Shown in pieces: positions 9,048 through 18,288 of a DNA stretch of 51,623 bases. This DNA is from Saccharofermentans sp. (GTDB lineage Bacteria; Bacillota; Clostridia; Saccharofermentanales; Saccharofermentanaceae): the NCBI GenBank assembly GCA_024683485.1, contig JAIKYD010000121.1:1-51623 (forward strand), read 5' to 3'. Numbering within the stretch: the stretch's first letter is position 1; the number at the start of each line of letters is the position of its first letter. The notes under the pieces were generated by a model, which worked only from the letters and a program-made list of their open reading frames with translations, did not search any database and was not told the origin of the DNA. The translations under genes and the position numbers were made by a program.

Positions 9048-10670
9048 TCATGGCCTGTGTTTCTTAAGAAGCCGCTTACCCTTATCGATCCAATACATTG
9101 CTTCCTGCATTTTCAGGATTACCGCCATAGCAAAGTAAACCGCAACAGCGACAATGCCTTTCAGGGCAATTATGCCGAGCTGTGATATTTTGCCTCCCTG
9201 TGCAGGTACAAACATATCCAAAACAAATACGATCCCCGCCATGACTGCGACACTAAGTGCCGCCTTAAGCAGGAATCCGATTATGCCATGTGGAGCCAGT
9301 TCCTTTCTTCTGCAGTAAACTATTGCCAGCAAGATCATTTGGCAGACGTTGGCAATGGAATAAGCGATTGAAAGTGACAAAGGTCCGACACCTGCTGTTA
9401 CCAGTATCTGGCATGAAAGAGGTGTGATCACAAGTGCCAGTATACCTGCTATCAAAGGCATCTTTGTTTGTCCGATGGCATAGAATGCCTGATTGAAAAC
9501 ATGAATAACAGTAGCAGTCACGATGGCACTGCTGAATCCCAGGAGGAATACAGCAGCAGTCTGGGCATCCTCATCAGTATACGTTGATTTCCATTGATAA
9601 ATTGCTTTTACAACATCGACATTCATAACAGCTATAAAGACAGCTGACGGGATCGTCATAAACAAAGCACTTCTCATGGAACTGGATATCAGATCTGATG
9701 CTTTCGAGAACCTCTGTGATACATAATCACCTGCAAGTTCCGGAGTCATAACGGTAGTTATTGCAACTACAAAGACCGTATACGGTATCTGCCATATCGT
9801 TGAGGCATTTCCGTAAGCCCACACAAAACCGTCACCGAACGGAAGCGCAAAACGGTTAAGGACAACAGCATTAATCTGTGTGATCGATGCCGAGATAAGA
9901 ATTGGTATCGCGCGTCTGAACAGCATAAGGAATTCTTTGTCAGCAGGTTTAAAACTGAATCTGAATTGCTTCATCTGCCTGAATCCGAATAAATACTGGC
10001 AGATAAAATAGATTACTGCTGCTCCGAGGATCCCTGCTGTAGTCATGTTAAGATTCTTCTGGGTATTGCCGCCAAAGATCAGGATTGCAAGAATAACCAG
10101 AATGTTATAAAGCAAGGGGCCGAATGAGGTAATCGTAAACTTCCTGTAGGCAGTCAGAATACCGTTGCAGAGTGCTGCAAGCATAAGGAAAAAGATCTGC
10201 GGGAATAAGAATTTCGAAGCCTGGGCAGCAAGAGAAAGTGCTTCGGGATTGATCTTTTTGTTTCCCAGGGCATACAGCTCATACATTGGTTCCGAGAATA
10301 TTGTCCCTACCGCGCAAAAGCAGAACATTACTACGCATACTACGGAAATAAAGATACTTACTGTCCGCACGCCTTCTTTTTCCTTGCCGATGGCAAGCTT
10401 CGCACTCAGATATGGTGCTACTGTTGAATAGATTGCACCTCCGACCAGGAGACTGAAAAAAAGATCAGGAATGTTAAACGCCACTCTGTAGCCGTCGCGG
10501 AATACTTTCTCACTGAATCTGTCAGAGACAATTACATCGCGGATAAGACCTGAAAGCTTTACGATCACACTGCCGAGGCCGACAATAAATGCGGATAATG
10601 CAAAACTCATCCCCTTTTTCTTTGCAGGAGATGAGACAGTCTTGTTGTCAGCACCACTATTATCAGCCAA
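9048..10670 (-). CDS. murJ: Lipid II flippase MurJ
   Basis: MOP-superfamily integral membrane protein that moves lipid-linked peptidoglycan precursors outward. It has 540 residues and about 14 hydrophobic helices, with the MurJ-type N-terminal segment VKLSGLIRDVIVSDRFS and the AFNIPDLFFSLLVGGAI stretch of the first helices. The start is TTG at 10668-10670, directly after the pncC stop; AAGGACGG lies about 10 bases upstream. The next ATG (residue 21) would start at the first helix and has a poorly placed ribosome site. It is the last gene of the housekeeping run from proC to murJ. Confidence 0.92.
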   Translation of the reverse strand: MADNSGADNKTVSSPAKKKGMSFALSAFIVGLGSVIVKLSGLIRDVIVSDRFSEKVFRDGYRVAFNIPDLFFSLLVGGAIYSTVAPYLSAKLAIGKEKEGVRTVSIFISVVCVVMFCFCAVGTIFSEPMYELYALGNKKINPEALSLAAQASKFLFPQIFFLMLAALCNGILTAYRKFTITSFGPLLYNILVILAILIFGGNTQKNLNMTTAGILGAAVIYFICQYLFGFRQMKQFRFSFKPADKEFLMLFRRAIPILISASITQINAVVLNRFALPFGDGFVWAYGNASTIWQIPYTVFVVAITTVMTPELAGDYVSQRFSKASDLISSSMRSALFMTIPSAVFIAVMNVDVVKAIYQWKSTYTDEDAQTAAVFLLGFSSAIVTATVIHVFNQAFYAIGQTKMPLIAGILALVITPLSCQILVTAGVGPLSLSIAYSIANVCQMILLAIVYCRRKELAPHGIIGFLLKAALSVAVMAGIVFVLDMFVPAQGGKISQLGIIALKGIVAVAVYFAMAVILKMQEAMYWIDKGKRLLKKHRP

Positions 10671-11192
10671 TTAAACTGTACCGTCCTTAATAAGCTTTAT
10701 TGCAAGAGCCAAAGCTGAATAAACCGTGTTGGAGCGTATAGTATTCCTGTCACCTTCAAAATTCAACCGTTTGCTGCCTGAAATATTCTCCGATGAGTCA
10801 GGTATTTTAAAGCAATAGCCCATATATACCGTTCCCACAGGCTTGCCCGGAAGATCACCGGTCGGGCCGGCTATGCCGGTCACGGAAACTGCAAGATCAA
10901 CTCCCAGAACCGAGAAAGCCCCTTCAGCCATAGATCTAGCACATTCAGCTGACACCTCATTGTAAGTCTCGATGATCTCGGCAGGAACTCCAAGAACACT
11001 TTCTTTGACCTCATTGGTATAAGAAACTACTGATCCTTTGAAGACTTTGGAAGCTCCGGGGATATTAACTACCGAAGACGATATCAATCCTCCTGTCAGA
11101 CTCTCGGCAAAACCAAACATAATCCCTTCAAAAGAAGACACTTCTATCAGTTCGCGTGCTTTCAAAGAAATCATCTCTGATATATCAATCAT
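10671..11192 (-). CDS. pncC: CinA C-terminal-type nicotinamide-nucleotide amidohydrolase
   Basis: Stand-alone PncC domain (173 residues), which deamidates nicotinamide mononucleotide in pyridine-nucleotide salvage; the CinA N-terminal domain is absent. Family motifs are AESLTGGLISS near the N-terminus, with the presumed nucleophile serine, then GSVVSYTNEVK and VSVTGIAGPTG. I chose ATG at 11190-11192 over an upstream TTG at 11213 because AAGG lies a few bases before it; this gives an 8-base overlap with the end of ftsK. Translation is therefore probably coupled to ftsK. Confidence 0.9.
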   Translation of the reverse strand: MIDISEMISLKARELIEVSSFEGIMFGFAESLTGGLISSSVVNIPGASKVFKGSVVSYTNEVKESVLGVPAEIIETYNEVSAECARSMAEGAFSVLGVDLAVSVTGIAGPTGDLPGKPVGTVYMGYCFKIPDSSENISGSKRLNFEGDRNTIRSNTVYSALALAIKLIKDGTV

Positions 11193-14169
11193 TTTTCCTT
11201 GCCTGCATCTCAAGCCACTCAGTCTCTGTTATGAGGATCTTTCTGGGTTTGCTTCCTTCAAACGGTCCGATAACCTTTTTCTTCTCCAATTCATCAACAA
11301 GTCTTGCCGCTCTCGGATATCCGATGCCGAGTCTTCTCTGAAGTACAGATACACTTGCACTTCCGTTCTCGATAACGGTCTGAACAGCCTGATCGAAAAG
11401 ATCATCTGCATCGGACCCGCCGGATGATCCGCCTGAAGAACCTCCCTGTGCCTGGTCTCCTCCTGCGGTTACCCTGTCGATATCCTTTATGATCGTCTCA
11501 TCATACATAGAACCATATGTCTTCTTAAGGAAAGTAACGACAGTCTCAACCTCACTGTCGGACAGGAATGCGCCCTGGCCTCTTACTGGCTGCGGAGCAG
11601 TCATAGGAGCATAGAGCATATCACCCTTACCTAAGAGTTTCTCGGCACCGACCTGGTCAAGGATAGTTCTGGAATCAACACCGGATGTAACCGCAAAGGC
11701 AATTCTGGAACCGATGTTCGCCTTGATAACACCTGTAATAACGTCAACTGAAGGTCTCTGTGTAGCAATAAGCAGGTGGATACCCGCAGCTCTTGCAAGT
11801 GCCGCAAGTCTCGAGATATACGTCTCGACTTCCTTTGCAGCAACCATCATGAGTTCCGCAAGCTCATCGATTACGATAAGAATCAGAGGCAGATGCTCAA
11901 CTTCCGGATTGTCCTTATATTTCTCGTTAAATCCCTTTATATCTCTTACCTGCCCGTCTTCGAAAAGCTTGTATCTTCTCTGCATCTCCGTAACAGCCCA
12001 GTTGAGCGCACCGGCTGCTTTCTTAGGATCAGTTATTACCGGCATAATGAGATGCGGAACGCCATTATATATCGAGAGCTCAACTACCTTAGGGTCAACA
12101 AGTATCATACGGACTTCTTCAGGTGAAGAGTGAACGAGAATACTTGTAAGGATCGAGTTAATACATACAGACTTACCTGAACCGGTGGAACCGGCGATCA
12201 TAAGGTGCGGCATCTTTGCAAGATCACAATAAATAGGCCTTCCGGGTATATCCCTTCCGAGTGCAACGGTAAGCGGTGTTGATGCTTTGAAATCCTTGGT
12301 CTCAACCAATCCTCTGAGCTGTACAGCTGTGGGAACATCGTTAGGGATCTCAATACCGATTGCACTCTTTCCCGGAATAGGAGCCTCGATCCTTATCGAA
12401 ATAGCCGCCATGGCAAGCATGATATCATCCTGAAGGCCTGTAACCCTTGATACTTTCGTCCCGGTCTCCAGGGTAAGCTCAAACCTGGTAATAGAAGGAC
12501 CGTGTGTAATGTTTACAACTGTGGCACTGATACCGAAGCTCTTAAGAGCCTCCTCGAGCTTATGAGCCTTGGCCTTAAGTTTTTTCTCAAGATCAGCATC
12601 TGCTTTCTGCTTGATATCAGGAGCAAGGCATGAAGTCGGTGCCGGTTTGTAGTTCCTGAGTTTTCTTTTCCGCAACTGAAGCTCAGCTTCATACTTCCTG
12701 GTATCTTCAGCAAATTCGATGCCGGGCGCTGGCTGCACGGTTTTATCACGGGATGAAGTCTTTAATATCCTGCCCTCAGTCCTGCTGTATCCTTCAGAAT
12801 TATCGTTGCCTGCATTGATAGTAATCCCTCCGGTATCACCTGCAGGAACCGGAGCAACAGGCGTCTCAGGAACACCGTGCACTCCGCTGCCGCCAAGCTG
12901 GTTATATACTGAAGGCTTGATCCTCGGCTCTCTCACAGAGTGTGTATTATCCGAATAATCATATCCGGAACCTTCAGCATCCTCGTTTATCTCATAAGGA
13001 TCCTCAGTTCCGCTGTATATGTCTGTTTCCTCATACGGTTCCTTGATCTTCTTTTGTTCAGAATTAGAAAGATTATAAAAATCCTCTTTTTCTCCGCGGT
13101 CAAGAAAAGACAGTTTCTTTTTTGGCTTTTTTGTTTTCGCTGCGCCGGGAACATTAAGAGGATCGGTGATATAACCGAAATCAGCGGCAGGTTCATTCCC
13201 GCCTGAAACATCGTACTCTTTCTCGTTATAAGACAGTTTTCCGGGTTCCTGTGATACTGCATGTATCTGCCCGCCTGTAAGTTTATCAACATCCGTAAAG
13301 CCGCTGGATCCGTCAATAGGAAGATTCGTCATAAAAGGCCCCTGCTTTCCCGCATCCGGACCACTTTGAACAAACGGTGACGAACCGCTGATCCTGCTGT
13401 TCTGACGTATCATTCCGTTATCACCATAAGTAATAACAGTTGTTCCTGTTGCCTTCTGAACAGGCCTTGACACGTTTGTATTGCCATAACCATTGCCCGA
13501 ATAGATCTGGTATTCCGGATCATTCTGTCTCTGGTGCTTATGACTGACAACACTGTTGTAAACCTTGCCGGAAGCTGTGCTTATTGCCTGAGCCGTCTTC
13601 TTGGCAGTTGCCTTAATGGAAACCCTGAATACAAGCAATATCTGTGTCAGCAAAAACACAACAATAGCCATGATCCCGATAACAGTACCCGTAACTTCAT
13701 AGAGGGCTACTGCGATCGAGCCTCCGATAATACCGCCGGGAATTACTGGAGATGAATCTGCAGGATTGGTTATTAGTCCGGCATCCGTTCCAGATTCCCA
13801 CAAAAGAGAAAGAGCTTTGAGCGCAGATGACTTGCCTTCATCATTAAGGCTGGCCAATTCAAAAAACTCCATATCCATGGAGATCAGAGCAAGGAGTGCT
13901 GAGACAGAGACAAGCAAAAGGATAATACTTCTGACTCTTATTCCCGATACACCCTGTCTCTTCTCGAAAAAGACATCCAGCGCAACATACAGGATATAAA
14001 CAGGTATAGCATATGCCGCAACACCTATAAGGCCTAAAAAGAAACTCTTGATGGCGGCACCCAGGATTCCTGTCAGAGAAACAGGAAGATAAAAGATCAG
14101 TATGATTGCGATCGCAACAAAAAACAGTACGATTCCGGCCGCTTCCTTACGTGAAGTATCCCTGCTCAA
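11185..14169 (-). CDS. ftsK: DNA translocase FtsK/SpoIIIE
   Basis: Septal DNA pump for chromosome segregation. The 994-residue protein has hydrophobic helices at about 12-30, 35-62, 80-97 and 147-182, a low-complexity Gly/Ser/Pro linker at roughly 215-490, then the motor: Walker A GSTGSGKS at 660-667 and Walker B LILIVIDELAEL around 745-757. The winged-helix gamma domain that reads KOPS-like sites occupies the last 65 residues (SVLQRRLGIGYPRAARLVDELE). The start is TTG, overlapping the Nudix stop as TTGA, with GGAGGGCAGGG just upstream. Confidence 0.95.
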   Translation of the reverse strand: MSRDTSRKEAAGIVLFFVAIAIILIFYLPVSLTGILGAAIKSFFLGLIGVAAYAIPVYILYVALDVFFEKRQGVSGIRVRSIILLLVSVSALLALISMDMEFFELASLNDEGKSSALKALSLLWESGTDAGLITNPADSSPVIPGGIIGGSIAVALYEVTGTVIGIMAIVVFLLTQILLVFRVSIKATAKKTAQAISTASGKVYNSVVSHKHQRQNDPEYQIYSGNGYGNTNVSRPVQKATGTTVITYGDNGMIRQNSRISGSSPFVQSGPDAGKQGPFMTNLPIDGSSGFTDVDKLTGGQIHAVSQEPGKLSYNEKEYDVSGGNEPAADFGYITDPLNVPGAAKTKKPKKKLSFLDRGEKEDFYNLSNSEQKKIKEPYEETDIYSGTEDPYEINEDAEGSGYDYSDNTHSVREPRIKPSVYNQLGGSGVHGVPETPVAPVPAGDTGGITINAGNDNSEGYSRTEGRILKTSSRDKTVQPAPGIEFAEDTRKYEAELQLRKRKLRNYKPAPTSCLAPDIKQKADADLEKKLKAKAHKLEEALKSFGISATVVNITHGPSITRFELTLETGTKVSRVTGLQDDIMLAMAAISIRIEAPIPGKSAIGIEIPNDVPTAVQLRGLVETKDFKASTPLTVALGRDIPGRPIYCDLAKMPHLMIAGSTGSGKSVCINSILTSILVHSSPEEVRMILVDPKVVELSIYNGVPHLIMPVITDPKKAAGALNWAVTEMQRRYKLFEDGQVRDIKGFNEKYKDNPEVEHLPLILIVIDELAELMMVAAKEVETYISRLAALARAAGIHLLIATQRPSVDVITGVIKANIGSRIAFAVTSGVDSRTILDQVGAEKLLGKGDMLYAPMTAPQPVRGQGAFLSDSEVETVVTFLKKTYGSMYDETIIKDIDRVTAGGDQAQGGSSGGSSGGSDADDLFDQAVQTVIENGSASVSVLQRRLGIGYPRAARLVDELEKKKVIGPFEGSKPRKILITETEWLEMQARKND

Positions 14170-14726
14170 ATCCCTGCCCTCCGCTGCGCTTTATACAACA
14201 GAACCAAAGTCTTGGCATCGGTTATCTCTCCGTTGTCTGCCATCCTGACCGCATCGGTCAGAGGCATCTTCACGGTAGCAATATATTCATTCGGATCAGG
14301 TATACCGCCCTTATATTCCAGTTCCGTTCCGATAAAAAGAGTTATTATCTCGCTGCAATACCCGGGTGTGGCGGCAACAGCACCCACGCATTCGATTTTG
14401 CCTGCCGTAAAACCGGTCTCCTCAGTTATTTCCCTTGATACGCAGTGAAGAGGATCCTCACCTTTCTCAAGTTTGCCGGCGGGAGCTTCAAGCATGACTT
14501 TCTCAAAAGGACTCCTGAACTGCTTCACCAGATAACAGTTGCCCTCATTATCTATAGGCAGAATACAGGCTCCTCCGGGATGCTTAACAATCTCTCTGAC
14601 ACTGGCATTTCCTTCCGGAGTCGTAATATCTTTGATCTCCACATCGAAGACTTTACCCTCAAAAACTGTTCTCGAGGCTACGGTCTTTTCATAGAGCATA
14701 TCGTCACTGCAATTTATCTTACCCAT
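14166..14726 (-). CDS. Nudix hydrolase, ADP-ribose pyrophosphatase-like
   Basis: 186-residue Nudix protein. The complete box GX5EX7REUXEEXGU is present: GKLEKGE, seven residues, then REITEETGF. The N-terminal strand arrangement and the segment PGGACILPIDNEGNCYLVKQ are those of the NudF/YqkG ADP-ribose pyrophosphatase group, which hydrolyses ADP-ribose to AMP and ribose-5-phosphate. It overlaps the RNase H stop by 8 bases and ftsK by 4. Substrate is assigned by family only. Confidence 0.88.
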   Translation of the reverse strand: MGKINCSDDMLYEKTVASRTVFEGKVFDVEIKDITTPEGNASVREIVKHPGGACILPIDNEGNCYLVKQFRSPFEKVMLEAPAGKLEKGEDPLHCVSREITEETGFTAGKIECVGAVAATPGYCSEIITLFIGTELEYKGGIPDPNEYIATVKMPLTDAVRMADNGEITDAKTLVLLYKAQRRAGI

Positions 14727-15189
14727 TGTTTGGCTCTTTTCCTTCGCTGATCTTCTTCCACTCTGCTACTGCAAGCTCATCACAGCGGTTATTAAATTCA
14801 TTGTCTGAATGGCCTTTAACTTTATGGAAAACCACCTCGTGCCTGGAAGTCAGAACCAACAGTTCCTTCCAAAGATCACTGTTGGCCACCTCGGCTTTTG
14901 CACTGTTCTTCCATCCGTTTCTGGTCCATTTTCCGATCCAGTCCTGGCTGAAAGCATTAACAACATAAGCACTGTCACTGTAAATATCAACTTTACAGGG
15001 ACGCTTTAATGCACGCAGTCCTTCTATGACCGCCATCAGTTCCATGCGGTTATTTGTGGTGTCACGTTCACCGCCGGACAGTTCTTTTTTTACTCCGCCA
15101 GCCATAAGTATAGATGCCCAGCCGCCAGGGCCGGGATTGCCGGAACATGCCCCGTCAGTATAGATTGTAACTTCGGTGATAACTGCCAT
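14719..15189 (-). CDS. rnhA: Ribonuclease HI
   Basis: Degrades RNA in RNA-DNA hybrids. All catalytic acidic residues of type I RNase H are visible: D12 in IYTDGACSGNPGPGGW, E50 in TTNNRMELMAV, D72 in DIYSDSAYV, and the final Asp in KVKGHSDNEFNNRCDELA. The length (156 residues) equals the E. coli enzyme. No extra hybrid-binding domain is present. The gene lies between proC and the Nudix gene in the same-strand housekeeping run; the ribosome site before its ATG is weak. Confidence 0.95.
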   Translation of the reverse strand: MAVITEVTIYTDGACSGNPGPGGWASILMAGGVKKELSGGERDTTNNRMELMAVIEGLRALKRPCKVDIYSDSAYVVNAFSQDWIGKWTRNGWKNSAKAEVANSDLWKELLVLTSRHEVVFHKVKGHSDNEFNNRCDELAVAEWKKISEGKEPNNG

Positions 15190-15211
15190 TCTACAAGTGC
15201 GGGGCTCTTGA

Positions 15212-16009
15212 TCAGCCCTTCATCTCCTGAGTCTTATCATAAGCAGCAATAACGGATTTAATGACCGCATTCCTCAGCCCGTTCTCTTCAAGAGCCATAA
15301 CTCCGGCAATGGTCGTTCCGCCGGGAGAGCATACCATATCCTTCAATTCCGCAGGATGCCTGCCTGTCTCAAGAGCAAGCTTGCCTGAACCCGCAACGGT
15401 AGCCGCAGCAATCTTAAGAGCATCTGCCCTCTTGATTCCGAGACTGACAGCAGCGTCAGCCATTGCCTCAATAAAGAGCATGACATAGGCCGGACCAGTT
15501 CCAGAGACACAGCCAATAGCATCCAGTGTATTCTCATCACAGAGTATCGTTTCTCCGCATGTGCCAAGAAGTTTCAATACAAATGCGGACTCCTCCTCAT
15601 TTAATCCCACAGGGCATACCGCTGATACACCAAGACCTACCTGAGCCGGAGTATTTGGCATGATCCTTACAAACTTTCTGCCATCACCCAGGATACTGCC
15701 AATTCTGGCACATGTAACCGCAGCAGCAATTGAGAGAACTACAGCCTCCGGCTTAAGACTGTCCTTAATATTTCTCAGCGCATCGTCAAAGTGAATGGGC
15801 TTGACAGCCATAAGGACATAATCTGCACCTGAAACAGCTTCACCGGCAGAAGATGCCGCATTTACACCCAGTTCCCCCGCACATTTAGTGCAGGCCTCCG
15901 TATATACATCAAAGCACCAGGCTTCTTCCGGCTTGATAACTCCGCCGTTAACAAAACCGCCCAAGAGAGCCCTGCCCATATTTCCGGTACCGATAACTGC
16001 TAATTTCAT
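15212..16009 (-). CDS. proC: Pyrroline-5-carboxylate reductase
   Basis: Last step of proline synthesis: NAD(P)H-dependent reduction of pyrroline-5-carboxylate. The 265-residue protein opens with the dinucleotide motif GTGNMGRALLGG and carries the family signature near the C-terminus, PAELKDMVCSPGGTTIAG. The segment CVSGTGPAYVMLFIEAMADA belongs to the dimer-forming helices. GGGAG lies 9 bases before the ATG. No proA or proB is nearby, so this is an isolated proline gene at the start of the rnhA-ftsK-murJ run. Confidence 0.95.
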   Translation of the reverse strand: MKLAVIGTGNMGRALLGGFVNGGVIKPEEAWCFDVYTEACTKCAGELGVNAASSAGEAVSGADYVLMAVKPIHFDDALRNIKDSLKPEAVVLSIAAAVTCARIGSILGDGRKFVRIMPNTPAQVGLGVSAVCPVGLNEEESAFVLKLLGTCGETILCDENTLDAIGCVSGTGPAYVMLFIEAMADAAVSLGIKRADALKIAAATVAGSGKLALETGRHPAELKDMVCSPGGTTIAGVMALEENGLRNAVIKSVIAAYDKTQEMKG

Positions 16010-16072
16010 TGAATTGCACTCCCTGCCCTTTATTTATTTTTATACATAAGCGCTTCAATCTTAACATTACCC

Positions 16073-16101
16073 TTGACATAGTGCAAACCAACGATTAAAC
16101 T
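16073..16101 (+). promoter_or_regulatory. Sigma-70-type promoter of tRNA-Trp
   Basis: TTGACA at 16073-16078 and TAAACT at 16096-16101 are separated by 17 bases. The tRNA begins 15 bases downstream, as expected for a short leader. Confidence 0.75.
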
Positions 16102-16115
16102 GTTCGTTGCAACAC

Positions 16116-16190
16116 AGGGGAGTGGCTCAACGGTAGAGCAGCGGTCTCCAAAACCGCCGGTTGCGCGTTCAAATCGTGTCTCCCCTGCCA
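16116..16190 (+). tRNA. tRNA-Trp (anticodon CCA), 3' CCA encoded
   Basis: Cloverleaf read by eye: acceptor AGGGGAG pairs with CTCCCCT (16180-16186), D arm contains GGCTCAACGGTAGAGC, the anticodon stem GCGGT/ACCGC encloses loop CTCCAAA with anticodon CCA, and the T arm contains GTTCAAATC. Discriminator G and CCA follow. It lies between minus-strand genes but is transcribed on plus, with its own promoter and terminator. Confidence 0.95.
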
Positions 16191-16200
16191 AATTTTTAAA

Positions 16201-16228
16201 GGGCTGTCACATCGACAGCCCCTTTTTT
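16201..16228 (+). terminator. Intrinsic terminator after tRNA-Trp
   Basis: Stem GGGCTGTC/GACAGCCC with a 5-base loop followed by six T residues. It ends the tRNA-Trp transcript. Confidence 0.9.
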
Positions 16229-16266
16229 ATCTTTTCATTTGTCCCGAAAATTAATCAGATTGTAAC

Positions 16267-17301
16267 TTAAGTATCTGAAGCTGCAGTCTCCACAGCACTC
16301 TCTGCAGTCTCTTCTGAAACCGCGGAGGATTCAGCAGTTACTTCAATGGTTTCTCTTATCTGTGAATCATTTAAAGCGGCCTTCGGAAGTACATCTATTA
16401 CAATGTATCCAATATCATCCTTTGTAACTGTGACAAGCCTGAAGGCATAGTTGCCTCTGCAGTAAAATCTTGTATCACCATCGAACTCGCCCATCTTCTT
16501 AAGTCCGAGATCCAGTGCTTCGTACATGGAAAGTTCCGGATAAAGAACATTCAAAGTACTGGCAAAATACATCAGGACGGTGGTTGAATCCTCCTCTTCA
16601 CTATCAGCAGTAGTGTACTGAACCCAGATTCTCAAATAAGAAAGATTGCCGTCATTCTTTCTGGTCGCTCCTTCAATTCCTGAAGTTGAATAATATTTTG
16701 AAGGACCCGCAAAAAAATCAGCATAAGATCTGCTCGCAGTAAATACCGCCTTATCTCCCAACATACTTGGTTTACTGTCCGGATCAACATACGGTGGTGT
16801 TCTGAAACCTATGTCAGAACCATTGGTTTTCAAAGCCTTTACCACTTCACCTTCATTAAACCCTGTAATAAAGTCACTGAGTGTCATACCCATCGAAGGA
16901 GTTTTCAAATCCGGCAGCATAAAATATATAGCTGCAACGATGAGAGCCAAAAATATCAATATGATCGAGACAGGAATAATGGGATCATGCTTGCACTTCT
17001 CAATAAATGAAAGTTTTCTGAACCCGCCGTTGGCGTTCTTCTCCTCATTGGATGCTCCGCCAACATACTCCAATGCGGTTTCCAGAGTCTCATCACCGTT
17101 CTCTTCATTTGCCTCTTCGGAAGAATCCTCATCGGCAATACCATTAACCTCATATTCAGGATCTTCAGCTTCAGAACTCAGGTCTTCTGACGGCTCATTG
17201 ATAACATCATCCTGAACATCTCCGGTTCTCTCACTGATGTTATCATCGTCTTCTCTATCATTTTGAACAGATAAACTGTCCGCATTAACTTCTTTAGACA
17301 T
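16267..17301 (-). CDS. Acidic single-pass membrane protein, unknown
   Basis: 344-residue protein of no recognised family. The first ~95 residues are very rich in Asp, Glu and Ser (low complexity, probably disordered and cytoplasmic), followed by one hydrophobic helix (PIIPVSIILIFLALIVAAIY) and an extracytoplasmic domain of about 210 residues. The last 25 residues are again Ser/Glu/Ala-rich. I chose the ATG at 17299-17301 because GGGAGG lies 8 bases before it; an upstream ATG at 17328 has no such site. It is flanked by a tRNA and a divergent SDR gene, giving no functional context. Confidence 0.75.
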   Translation of the reverse strand: MSKEVNADSLSVQNDREDDDNISERTGDVQDDVINEPSEDLSSEAEDPEYEVNGIADEDSSEEANEENGDETLETALEYVGGASNEEKNANGGFRKLSFIEKCKHDPIIPVSIILIFLALIVAAIYFMLPDLKTPSMGMTLSDFITGFNEGEVVKALKTNGSDIGFRTPPYVDPDSKPSMLGDKAVFTASRSYADFFAGPSKYYSTSGIEGATRKNDGNLSYLRIWVQYTTADSEEEDSTTVLMYFASTLNVLYPELSMYEALDLGLKKMGEFDGDTRFYCRGNYAFRLVTVTKDDIGYIVIDVLPKAALNDSQIRETIEVTAESSAVSEETAESAVETAASDT

Positions 17302-17497
17302 ACAGGAATCCTCCCATTCAACTTGCATATTATAAAGATAAAGTTCCCTGTTGTAAAACAGTCCCCCGCAAACCCGGTTCCCAATAGAAAGATATAGTTA
17401 CAGAAAAGCAACACAGGGCAATATCAACACAGGCAAGTTATCAATAAATGCTGTAAAATATCAATATCAGGAATAAACTGAAAAGGAGGATAAGGAA

Positions 17498-18202
17498 ATG
17501 TCACATCTTTTGATCTCAGGCGGTACCAGGGGTATAGGCAAGGCATGTGTAAAACTTTTCGCGGAACAGGGATATAAAGTGTCATCTCTTTCCCGCTACG
17601 GAAGGCCTTCCGGAGCCGTAAAAGGCGTAAATTACTTCAAATGTGATGTCAGAAATCCGGATGAAGTCTCAAATGCTGTTGAATCAGCGATAAAGAAAAA
17701 CGGAAACATTGATGTTCTTATCTCCAACGCCGGAATATCTGTTGTAGGTCTAGCACAGGACATAGAATTTGATGTGTACAGAAATGTAATGGATACAAAT
17801 TTCGGCGGTCTTTTCAATCTTACTAATGCAGTTATTCCATATATGGTCAGCGAAGGTCACGGGGTTATCCTCGCAGTATCATCTATGTGGGGACAGATCG
17901 GAGCTTCCTGTGAGGCACTTTATTCAGCAAGCAAGGGTGCCGTTGATGCTTACGTCAAATCACTTGCCAAAGAACTTGGTCCTTCAGGCATCAGAGTAAA
18001 TGCGGTATCACCGGGCGTCATCGATACAGACATGATGAACTGCTATACAGAAGAGGAGAAGAATGTTCTCCGCGAAGAAACCCCGGAAGGAAGACTCGGT
18101 GCGCCTGAGGAAGTTGCAGAAACACTCTTTTTCCTTCAGTCGGCTAAGGCTTCATTTATTACCGGGCAGATTATCGGAGTAAACGGCGGCTTCCTTATTT
18201 GA
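17498..18202 (+). CDS. Short-chain dehydrogenase/reductase (FabG-like)
   Basis: 234-residue classical SDR. It shows the cofactor motif GGTRGIGKA at 8-16, NAG in LISNAGIS, the catalytic Ser in AVSSMWG and YSASK for Tyr/Lys. The C-terminal FITGQIIGVNGG is typical of 3-oxoacyl-ACP reductase-like proteins. A very strong AAAAGGAGG site precedes the ATG. There is no fatty-acid gene beside it, so the substrate is open; a dedicated FabG would usually sit in a fab cluster. Confidence 0.9.
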   Translation: MSHLLISGGTRGIGKACVKLFAEQGYKVSSLSRYGRPSGAVKGVNYFKCDVRNPDEVSNAVESAIKKNGNIDVLISNAGISVVGLAQDIEFDVYRNVMDTNFGGLFNLTNAVIPYMVSEGHGVILAVSSMWGQIGASCEALYSASKGAVDAYVKSLAKELGPSGIRVNAVSPGVIDTDMMNCYTEEEKNVLREETPEGRLGAPEEVAETLFFLQSAKASFITGQIIGVNGGFLI

Positions 18203-18288
18203 TTGCCTTGTCTTTCTGACTCATGATAAAATATTTTCTGTTGCGCTTTCATGCGCAATAAATCTATGCCTCGGAAAGGAGAGGACTT